This document shows positions 18,107 through 24,155 of a stretch of 33,186 bases of DNA, one piece after another (positions within the stretch are counted from its first letter, which is position 1; every line of letters begins with the position of its first letter). The notes beneath the pieces are model-generated. The model was not told the DNA's origin. It saw nothing but the letters and a program-made list of their open reading frames with translations, and did no database searches. Source of the stretch: an uncultured Bacilli bacterium (lineage in GTDB: Bacteria; Bacillota_I; Bacilli_A; RF39; UBA660); assembly GCA_947629075.1 (NCBI GenBank), contig CANRCI010000003.1:1-33186 (forward strand). The letters run 5' to 3'. A program made the translations under genes and the position numbers.

Positions 18107-18349
18107 ATTGTATTTGTTCCTTTCCATTTTATAAATTTGTATTATTAAGATTTTTTCCTCAATGATATTATATATATCAAGTGTTTTAAGGCTTTTTTTA
18201 TTTTACGCCATTTACTTACTGAAATACCAAATCGCAAAATCATCTCAATAATTGCCATCTATAATAATGTTTTTAATAGAAAAAGTCAATACCACTTGCC
18301 TAAAATCAAAAAATCAACCTTATATATCATATTTTTTAGTATATATTCT

Positions 18350-18386
18350 AATATAAAAACAGGTATTATTTTTGATACCTGTTTTC
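18350..18386 (-). terminator. terminator of the coiled-coil surface protein gene
   Basis: AAAACAGGTAT / ATACCTGTTTT 11-bp stem with an 8-base loop on the minus strand; the stem's own T4 is followed by TATATT. It lies about 20 bases past the stop codon at 18407. Confidence 0.82.
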
Positions 18387-18406
18387 TTTTATAAACTATT
18401 TAATTA

Positions 18407-19474
18407 TTAAATTTTTTCATATGTTGCTATATACTTACCTGAAAGAACGCCTGAACCTAACTCATTTGAAACAGCTTTTCTTGAAGATATTAATTCCCAA
18501 CCTACAAATCTATAACCATATTTAGGGGCTGGAGCAGTTACTGTATAGCTAGTAATATCAGCACGTCTACCTATTAATAAAGTAGAAACTTGAGCACCTG
18601 TTCTAGAATTAGTAAATCCTTCACATTTGTTTAAATCACATTCTACTTCAACAAACCAAATGTGTCCACTATCACCACAGTAACTTTCTGTACAATGGAT
18701 TGGCAAACTTTTCTTTGTACTATAGAAATGGAATTCAACTTTTTTCTTTTCAGCTTCTTTTTTTATTTCTTCTTCTTGTTCTTTAGTCTTTTTGTTTATT
18801 TTATCTAAAAGTTCTGGATAATCATTAAGATCATACTTAGGTCCTTGTTCTTCTGATTCTTCTTTTGGCTTTGTAGTTGTATTATTTTTAGTACTAGCTT
18901 GTGATTTATTACTAGTTACATTTGAACTAGATTTAGTAGATTCAGATTCTTTGGTCGATTTAGTAGAAACTGTTTGATTTTGTTTATTTTCATTTTCTTT
19001 TACTTCAGCAGCTTTTTCTTCAATATTTTGTTTATTTTGTTCTTTTTCTTCTACTATTTTACTGGCTGTCTCTACTTTCTTTTCAGCTGATTTTTTTGCT
19101 TCTTCAGCTTTCTCGATTTTTGTTGTTGTAGCATCTATTTTTGCTTGTGCTATTTTTCTTTCTTCAGGTGTTTTGGCTTTCTTTAGTTCAAGGATAGCTT
19201 CTTCTTTCTCTTTAGATGCTTTACTAATCGTTTCTTCTGCTTTTGTTACTTCTTGTTCAGCCTTTTCTTTATCTTCTTTAGCTTCTTTTAATTCTTCTTC
19301 AGCTTGTTCCATTTCTTGATTTATATTTTTTGAATAAGAACTCTTTTGAGTAACTTTAGCAGTATTAATTAGTTGATTATCATACTTAATGTAATTTTTG
19401 GCTAAAACACCTGCACCAGTTACCGCACCAATTGATAGAAAACCTATCATCGTCTTAATTAAAATTTTATTCAT
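18407..19474 (-). CDS. exported coiled-coil protein with C-terminal InlB-like repeat
   Basis: 355 residues, function not known. An N-terminal hydrophobic segment (~5-26, IGFLSIGAVTGAGVLA) acts as signal or anchor. Residues ~50-167 are a Lys/Glu/Ala heptad-rich coiled coil. A Ser/Thr/Lys/Asn linker (~168-210) follows, then a short second helix. The C-terminal ~100 residues contain four Cys (HCTES-YCGDSGH, ECDLNKCEGF) and end in YGYRFVGW...GKYIATYEKI. That ending resembles one Listeria-Bacteroides/InlB B-type repeat. There is no sorting motif, so anchoring would depend on the N-terminal segment. AAGGAGGG ribosome site. It is the upstream neighbour of another surface protein but has its own terminator. 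Confidence 0.75.
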   Translation of the reverse strand: MNKILIKTMIGFLSIGAVTGAGVLAKNYIKYDNQLINTAKVTQKSSYSKNINQEMEQAEEELKEAKEDKEKAEQEVTKAEETISKASKEKEEAILELKKAKTPEERKIAQAKIDATTTKIEKAEEAKKSAEKKVETASKIVEEKEQNKQNIEEKAAEVKENENKQNQTVSTKSTKESESTKSSSNVTSNKSQASTKNNTTTKPKEESEEQGPKYDLNDYPELLDKINKKTKEQEEEIKKEAEKKKVEFHFYSTKKSLPIHCTESYCGDSGHIWFVEVECDLNKCEGFTNSRTGAQVSTLLIGRRADITSYTVTAPAPKYGYRFVGWELISSRKAVSNELGSGVLSGKYIATYEKI

Positions 19475-19543
19475 AATTAACCCTCCTTAATTATTATATG
19501 TTGCAGCAATAATGCTTTTCCCCGTTGTTGCCCACATTATACA

Positions 19544-19549
19544 CCTTTT
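19544..19549 (-). promoter_or_regulatory. -10 of the coiled-coil surface protein gene (candidate)
   Basis: TATAAT in GGTGTATAATGTGG on the minus strand, about 75 bases before the ATG. The -35 at 17 bases is weak (TTTACT), so confidence is modest. Position is approximate to a few bases. Confidence 0.4.
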
Positions 19550-19674
19550 TTGATAAAAAGTAAAGAGGCTTTTGAATTATAATTACTTAAAGACTTAAAT
19601 GCAACTTTAAAATGATAAAACACACCGATTAACTTCAGTTTTTTAAGGTGATTTTAGAAAGAAAGATAAACAAC

Positions 19675-19732
19675 AAAAAAGTCCATAACTCAATGTTATG
19701 AACCTATATTTTTAAATCGCACGGTGCGACTT
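19675..19732 (-). terminator. tandem hairpins ending the tRNA-Leu transcript
   Basis: On the minus strand, a small TCGCA/TGCGA hairpin (19717-19729) comes first. It is followed by GTTCATAAC / GTTATGGAC (19681-19703) and then TTTTTTGTT. The second is the convincing intrinsic terminator. Confidence 0.75.
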
Positions 19733-19742
19733 TCAAACTATA

Positions 19743-19828
19743 TGGTGCAGGAGATGGGACTTGAACCCACACGGTATTGCTACCAAAGGTGTTTGAGACC
19801 TTCGCGTCTACCATTCCGCCACTCCTGC
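19743..19828 (-). tRNA. tRNA-Leu (anticodon CAA)
   Basis: The minus strand starts GCAGGAGTGGCGGAATGG and ends CTCCTGC-A-CCA, so the CCA end is encoded. The 7-bp acceptor stem GCAGGAG/CTCCTGC is perfect. The anticodon stem AAGGT/ACCTT encloses loop CTCAAAC, giving anticodon CAA (reads UUG). A long variable arm (TGGTAGCAATACCG) marks it as class II, and the T-arm has GTTCAAG. The D-loop GGTAGACGC is typical of tRNA-Leu. Confidence 0.97.
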
Positions 19829-19838
19829 GTCGTAAAAG

Positions 19839-19868
19839 ATTATATCACAAAACGATAATATTTTACAA
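19839..19868 (-). promoter_or_regulatory. promoter of tRNA-Leu
   Basis: TTGTAA (19863-19868), 18 bases, TATAAT (19839-19844), with an extended TG (TGATATAAT). It lies 10 bases upstream of the tRNA 5' end. Confidence 0.7.
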
Positions 19869-19874
19869 CATAAT

Positions 19875-20483
19875 TTAAATTATATCTAATTCTTCTGTTT
19901 CTTTGATGTCATCATGTATCTCTAAATTCTCTGTATATTTAGAATGATAAAGGTCAGTATCATCTTCATTTTCAACGATTTTTTCAAACTTTGGTAGATC
20001 ATCCTTACTAGCAAGTCCAAAGTAATCTAAAAATTCACTAGTCGTTTTATAGAGAATTGGTCTTCCTGGTAAATCACTTCGTCCACTCTCTTTTACTAAA
20101 CCCTTGGCAACTAGTTTTTTAATCATCTCACGAGATGACACTCCTCTTATCTCATCGACCATAAGTCTCGTCACTGGTTCGTTGTAAGCGATAATGGCAA
20201 GTGTCTCTAAAGCAGCTTGACTCAAGGTATTAGACTCTGGCGTTTCAATTAATTTCTGATAAAAATCTTTATGTTCTTTTTTAGTAGTAAGTTTAAATCT
20301 ATCACCTAAAAAATTAATTCTTATTCCATAGCTATCACTTTCATAACGTTCTTTCAGTGCTATTACTAATTGTTTAGCTTGATCGTTATCTATTTCTAAG
20401 ATCTCTTCTATTTGGTTGATAGTTAATCCTTCATCACCAACGACAAATAAAAGACCTTCTAATACTCCTTCTAAATTCATCAT
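19875..20483 (-). CDS. scpB: segregation and condensation protein B
   Basis: 202 residues, normal for ScpB. It forms the SMC-ScpA-ScpB condensin that compacts and segregates the chromosome. Two winged-helix domains are visible: the N-terminal LEGLLFVVGDEGLTINQIEEIL, and the conserved SQAALETLAIIAYNEPVTR...IRGVSS (residues ~90-125) with the GRSDLPGRPILYKTT wing that follows. The C-terminal tail is acidic. The start overlaps the scpA stop (ATGATGA), so the pair is translationally coupled. Either of two adjacent ATGs could be used after GAGGCGAT. Confidence 0.97.
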   Translation of the reverse strand: MMNLEGVLEGLLFVVGDEGLTINQIEEILEIDNDQAKQLVIALKERYESDSYGIRINFLGDRFKLTTKKEHKDFYQKLIETPESNTLSQAALETLAIIAYNEPVTRLMVDEIRGVSSREMIKKLVAKGLVKESGRSDLPGRPILYKTTSEFLDYFGLASKDDLPKFEKIVENEDDTDLYHSKYTENLEIHDDIKETEELDII

Positions 20484-21193
20484 ATCGCCTCACAAACTAT
20501 ATCTTCAAAATTATTATCTTGATGAATGCTTATTTCTCTAGTTTTAGCCATTTCTAAAATAGCCAAAAAAGTTACAACTAAATATTCTCTTGTCATAACA
20601 TCAAAAAGTTCAAAGAATCTAACACGTTTCTTACTACTTATCAATTTCTTTATCGATTTTCTTCTCTCTTCGACAGTTATCTCACGCTTAGTTATTTTAG
20701 TATTTAATGGCCTATTCTGTTCTTGTCTCTTTAAGAATTTTTTAAAAGCATCAACTAAGTCATCTAATGAGACATCGGATGTATTGACAAATTTAATGTC
20801 CGGTTCTAACTCTTTTAGATTTTCTGGAGATTTAGTATAAATTAACATTCTCTCTTTTTCAAGTGATTTGAAATCTTCAGTCAAGTCTTTATAATGTTGA
20901 TATTCGATTAATCGGTTTACCAATTGTTCTCGAGGATCTTCTTCTGATTCCTCTTCTTCTTCATGTCTTGGAAGTAACATTTTAGATTTTAATTCGATCA
21001 ATTCACTGGCCATTACTAAGTATGAACTAGCTATATCTAAATTCATTTCTTTCATAGCGTTTATATAATCTAAGTATTGATTGGTTATCACTTCTATCTT
21101 TAAATCAAAGATATCCATTTTCGATTCTTTAATTAGATGAAGTAATAAATCTAATGGGCCCTCAAACTGGTCGATTTTTAATGTGTATTCCAT
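20480..21193 (-). CDS. scpA: segregation and condensation protein A
   Basis: 237 residues. This is the kleisin subunit of the SMC complex, bridging the SMC head domains. The N-terminal signature FEGPLDLLLHLIKESKMDIFDL binds the SMC neck, and LVMASELIELKSKMLLP is typical. The C-terminal winged helix (~160-237) contains VVTFLAILEMAKTREISI and ends EDIVCEAI. The gene uses TGA as its stop, which shows TGA is not read as Trp here. First of the scpA-scpB operon. Confidence 0.97.
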   Translation of the reverse strand: MEYTLKIDQFEGPLDLLLHLIKESKMDIFDLKIEVITNQYLDYINAMKEMNLDIASSYLVMASELIELKSKMLLPRHEEEEESEEDPREQLVNRLIEYQHYKDLTEDFKSLEKERMLIYTKSPENLKELEPDIKFVNTSDVSLDDLVDAFKKFLKRQEQNRPLNTKITKREITVEERRKSIKKLISSKKRVRFFELFDVMTREYLVVTFLAILEMAKTREISIHQDNNFEDIVCEAI

Positions 21194-21205
21194 ATCATCA
21201 CTTCC

Positions 21206-21236
21206 ATTATAATAATACCATAACTTTATTTGACAA
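21206..21236 (-). promoter_or_regulatory. candidate promoter of scpAB
   Basis: TTGTCA (21231-21236) upstream of overlapping -10 candidates: TATTAT at 16-base spacing or TATAAT (21206-21211) at 19-base spacing. A short leader follows to the scpA ATG at 21193. Confidence 0.5.
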
Positions 21237-21282
21237 GCAAAATATTAATCGGAATTTAAGTTTTGTTAGGAAAAAATAGCTA

Positions 21283-21309
21283 AACAAAAAAAGAAGCCAG
21301 ATAGCTTCT
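21283..21309 (-). terminator. terminator of the sigF-spoVA operon
   Basis: AGAAGC / GCTTCT stem with a 6-base loop and seven T on the minus strand, beginning at the spoVAE stop codon. Confidence 0.85.
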
Positions 21310-21658
21310 AATTTTTTGGTCTAAATATAAGTGTAAAGATAAATGTAAAGAGAATAGCTGCCGTTATTCCACTTGCTGTTAGGTCGAACATTCCCATCAT
21401 GAGACCGATAAAACCGAACTCGTTAGCTTTAGCTAACGCCCCATGAATTAGGGAATGACCAAAACTTGTAATCGGTACTAAAGCTCCACCACCTACATAA
21501 GCGATAATGGTATCATACCAACTAAAGCAATCGAGAAAAGCTCCTAAAACGACAAACATACTAGTAATATGACCAGGAGTTAATTTGGTATTATCTAAAA
21601 TTATTTGACCCAACAGACATAGTGCACCGCTGAATAAAAATGAATATAGATATATCAC
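21308..21658 (-). CDS. spoVAE: stage V sporulation protein AE
   Basis: 116 residues, the usual SpoVAE length, hydrophobic throughout with about four membrane segments. SpoVAE is part of the SpoVA channel in the inner forespore membrane that moves Ca-dipicolinate into the spore and out at germination. The motif SLIHGALAKANEFGFIGLMMGMF and the early GQIILDNTKLTPGHITSMFVVLG are characteristic. It starts with GTG, overlapping the spoVAD stop by one base (TAGTG), with GGAGGTGG upstream. It is last of the spoVAC-AD-AE set. Confidence 0.95.
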   Translation of the reverse strand: MIYLYSFLFSGALCLLGQIILDNTKLTPGHITSMFVVLGAFLDCFSWYDTIIAYVGGGALVPITSFGHSLIHGALAKANEFGFIGLMMGMFDLTASGITAAILFTFIFTLIFRPKN

Positions 21659-22650
21659 TATACCACCTCCAAACTAATCGCATGGGCAATTGAGTTTATC
21701 GGTTCGTGTTGGTAGACAAAAGTTGGGGAAAATAGTGCTCCGGTTGCTACAATCAATACTCTTTTTAACTGATGTCTTTCCATCAGAGGAAATATGTGTG
21801 AATAATTTACTAAAGCAGTACAAGCTGGACCACTTCCACCAGCCATTACTTCTTCTTGCATTTCTAAATCGTAAAGCATTGTACCAGTATCATCATAATT
21901 ATTACTGATATCTATTTTGTATTCACTGTGCAAGTAATCGATAAGTATTTCTTTACCATATCTTCCTAAATCACCAGTTAAAATCAAATCGTAATAAGAA
22001 GCATCTCTCTTTTTATCTTTTAAGTGTTGATAAATTGTATCTCCTGCTGCTACTGCCATAACAGCTCCCATATTAAAGGGATCAGTTTGATTCATATCCA
22101 TAACTTTACCAATTGTTGACGATTCAACTTTAATTTTACTTTTAGTCGAAGTTAGATAACAACTCGCCCCACCCGTTGCGGTAAAAGTAGCTGTCTTAGG
22201 TTTAGGAGCTCCATATTCAGTAGGATTTCTAAACTGTTTTTCACTAGACATGTTGTGAGAAGAAACTGACACGATACTATTTTTTATCTTACCACTATCT
22301 ATTAGAGATGATGCTAAAATCAATCCCTCAACACTAGTTGCACAAGCTGCATATATTCCTAGAAAAGGAAATTCATACTTTAATGCTGCATAACTAGATG
22401 AAGTAATCTGATTTAGAAGATCACCTGCTATAAACATATCAATGTTTTTCTTATCTTTATTGATTTTGTTTAATAAGATATCAATACTATCCTGCATAAG
22501 TTTAACTTCCGCTTTTTCCCAAGTCTTTTCACCATTATATAAATCTGTATAATAACGATCAAACTTACTACCTAGTGGTCCATCTTTTTCATATGGTCCT
22601 ACGACAGTTGAATAATTATTTATATACACATTATTATAATTAAAAGTCAT
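21658..22650 (-). CDS. spoVAD: stage V sporulation protein AD
   Basis: 330 residues, a thiolase-fold protein and the soluble, dipicolinate-binding member of the SpoVA complex. Recognisable stretches are GDLLNQITSSSYAA, FLGIYAACATSVEGLILAS, HNMSSEKQFRNPTEYG, LILTGDLGRYGKEIL and GGSGPACTALVNYSH. Length is close to the usual ~338. The ATG overlaps the spoVAC stop (TAATG) with GGAGGGG upstream. Its strong conservation argues that this locus is functional and not decaying. Confidence 0.97.
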   Translation of the reverse strand: MTFNYNNVYINNYSTVVGPYEKDGPLGSKFDRYYTDLYNGEKTWEKAEVKLMQDSIDILLNKINKDKKNIDMFIAGDLLNQITSSSYAALKYEFPFLGIYAACATSVEGLILASSLIDSGKIKNSIVSVSSHNMSSEKQFRNPTEYGAPKPKTATFTATGGASCYLTSTKSKIKVESSTIGKVMDMNQTDPFNMGAVMAVAAGDTIYQHLKDKKRDASYYDLILTGDLGRYGKEILIDYLHSEYKIDISNNYDDTGTMLYDLEMQEEVMAGGSGPACTALVNYSHIFPLMERHQLKRVLIVATGALFSPTFVYQHEPINSIAHAISLEVV

Positions 22651-23093
22651 TATACCCCTCCTAATAACAAGTATCTAATCATCCCGAAGAACCATGCCGA
22701 AACTACACCATAGAGGATAACTGATCCAGCTAATTTAAATATATTACTTCCAATACCATATATTGGTCCTTCTTTTCTATATTCCATACCACTACTCATC
22801 ATCGAATGAGCGAATCCCGTAATAGGAATAATGAATCCACATTTACCGAATGATACCCATTTATCAAAGAAACCTAAAGCTGTAAACAGGCACGATACAA
22901 ATATTAGAGTTACACTCATAAAGACAGTTGCGTCTTTAGTTGATATATCGAATATATAAGTGTAAAACTCAATTAGGAGTTGTCCTAAAACGCCAATCAT
23001 TCCACCGATCACAAATGCTATAAAAGCATTTTTTAATCTGGGTTCTGTAGGTTTATGGCGATCAACAATTTTTTGATATTCTCTTTTTTCCAT
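22650..23093 (-). CDS. spoVAC: stage V sporulation protein AC
   Basis: 147 residues with four membrane segments, the mechanosensitive-like pore member of the SpoVA channel. The N-terminal cytoplasmic stretch (YQKIVDRHKPTEPRLKNAFIAFVIGG) and the conserved KCGFIIPITGFAHSMMSSGMEYRKEGPIYGIGSNIFKLAGSVILYG are diagnostic. GGTGATAAT precedes the ATG. It lies 44 bases downstream of the sigF-like gene, with a possible forespore-type promoter in the gap. spoVAA and spoVAB are absent, as in Clostridium-type spoVA operons. Confidence 0.97.
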   Translation of the reverse strand: MEKREYQKIVDRHKPTEPRLKNAFIAFVIGGMIGVLGQLLIEFYTYIFDISTKDATVFMSVTLIFVSCLFTALGFFDKWVSFGKCGFIIPITGFAHSMMSSGMEYRKEGPIYGIGSNIFKLAGSVILYGVVSAWFFGMIRYLLLGGV

Positions 23094-23104
23094 ATTATCA
23101 CCAC

Positions 23105-23136
23105 TAATATTGTGATAACTTTTCTATTTTTTATAC
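23105..23136 (-). promoter_or_regulatory. candidate SigF/SigG-type promoter before spoVAC
   Basis: GTATA (23132-23136), 17 bases, then CACAATATTA (23105-23114). Compared with the forespore consensus GYATA-N15-17-GGNRANANTW, the -35 and the last seven bases (AATATTA against RANANTW) fit, but the leading GG is missing. Read by eye. Confidence 0.4.
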
Positions 23137-23137
23137 A

Positions 23138-23797
23138 CTACGATAATAATTTATTTTTTATTTTGTTTTTTATTTTAGTTTCCCGTCTCGATACTTGAAC
23201 TTGATTGATATTTAATTTTTTACTGACTTCACTCTGACTTAAATCATCGTAATAGCGATATTTGATCAAATCTTGTTCTTCTTGTGGTAATGAATCAATT
23301 GCATCTTTTAACATTATTACTTCTTCGTCAAATCCTTTTTCTTCATATTTAATCGAGTCGTATAAATTCATCGTCTTATTTTCATCATCACTCAATTCGT
23401 AATCGAGACTTTTAACATAATCACTAGCTTTAATGGCATCATCAACTTCTTCAATACTTTTACCTAGAGCAAGAGCAATTTCCTCATTAGTTGGTTCACT
23501 CAAAAATTCCTGTTGCAGTTTCTCTTTCATCCTGCGAATATCTCTTCCCAGTTTCAAAGTATCTTTCCCAATCTTTAAAAGTCGGTTTTCCCGAACGTAT
23601 TTTAAGGCTTCACCCATTATGTACAATCTAGCAAAAGTAGAAAACTTGGTATTATATTCTTCTTTATAATTTTCTTTAGCTTTTAAAAGAGCCATGAGCC
23701 CTACTTGTACTAAATCTTCATAATCATTATTGTATGCATATTTATAGACAATACTTGATACATATTTTCGATAACTCTCTATTTCTTCGTTAGTCAT
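23138..23797 (-). CDS. sigF: sporulation sigma factor, SigF type
   Basis: 219 residues of the sigma-70 group 3 (SigB/F/G) family. Region 2 is clear (YEDLVQVGLMALLKAKENY...FSTFARLYIMGEALKYVREN), then region 3 (EFLSEPTNEEIALALGKSIEEV). Region 4 reads LPQEEQDLIKYRYYDDLSQSEVSKKLNINQVQVSR. The QSEV...QVQVSR form is closer to B. subtilis SigF than SigG as I remember them, and the position before spoVA is that of sigF. It is shorter than the usual ~250 because the N-terminus is short. It is preceded by a half-length SpoIIAA-like gene with no spoIIAB in between. TAGGAGGG ribosome site. Confidence 0.88.
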   Translation of the reverse strand: MTNEEIESYRKYVSSIVYKYAYNNDYEDLVQVGLMALLKAKENYKEEYNTKFSTFARLYIMGEALKYVRENRLLKIGKDTLKLGRDIRRMKEKLQQEFLSEPTNEEIALALGKSIEEVDDAIKASDYVKSLDYELSDDENKTMNLYDSIKYEEKGFDEEVIMLKDAIDSLPQEEQDLIKYRYYDDLSQSEVSKKLNINQVQVSRRETKIKNKIKNKLLS

Positions 23798-23805
23798 TTT
23801 CCCTC

Positions 23806-24000
23806 CTATATCAAATAGCTAAAATAATTACTATCTAATCCACTACAACAATTTCTATCGATAAATATTACATTGATACCACCAATTCTTACTACTTCTG
23901 TTAACGACTTTCTAATCTCTAAAAGATTATTCTTATTTACTCTTCCCTCTATCCTTAAAAACATTACCCCTTTCTTATACTCATATTCTAAATTTATCAT
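23806..24000 (-). CDS. truncated SpoIIAA-like STAS domain protein
   Basis: A 64-residue ORF (67 in the track from a GTG at 24009; I prefer the ATG at 24000). Its sequence INLEYEYKKGVMFLRIEGRV...VIFIDRN...GLDSNYFSYLI aligns with the N-terminal half of SpoIIAA, through the phosphorylation-site region, then stops. In SpoIIAA the motif is FMDSSGLGVI; here the Asp-Ser pair is kept in GLDSNYF but the second Ser and the Gly are not. The last helices of the STAS fold are missing. The stop codon overlaps the sigF ribosome site. It may be a remnant left when a deletion removed the C-terminal half of spoIIAA and all of spoIIAB, or a shortened functional leader gene. Confidence 0.65.
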   Translation of the reverse strand: MINLEYEYKKGVMFLRIEGRVNKNNLLEIRKSLTEVVRIGGINVIFIDRNCCSGLDSNYFSYLI

Positions 24001-24047
24001 TACAACCACGTCCCTAATATAAAATGTTAAAAAACTCTTTTATAGTT

Positions 24048-24083
24048 TTTCGACAAAAGAAATTAATTTTTTCTTTCGACAAA
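24048..24083 (-). promoter_or_regulatory. pair of Spo0A boxes upstream of the sigF locus
   Basis: TTTGTCGAAA occurs twice on the minus strand (24074-24083 and 24048-24057), start to start 26 bases apart. Each contains the Spo0A box core TGTCGAA. They lie about 50-80 bases before the SpoIIAA-like gene, where Spo0A~P activates spoIIA in B. subtilis. A -10-like TATATT lies downstream (about 24018-24023); I see no clear SigH consensus. Confidence 0.75.
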
Positions 24084-24124
24084 GTGTCTACCTATATTAT
24101 TACAATCGATAATTAAATTTACTC

Positions 24125-24155
24125 AAAAAAAAGAAATAAATTATTTTTTATTTCT
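24125..24155 (-). terminator. terminator of the polytopic membrane protein gene
   Basis: AGAAATAAA / TTTATTTCT hairpin with eight T on the minus strand, overlapping the last codons and stop at 24141. Confidence 0.82.

Noticed and set aside
20660-20680. TGTCGAA core inside scpA as a Spo0A box
   Set aside because: Lies in coding sequence and single cores are expected several times by chance in the window.
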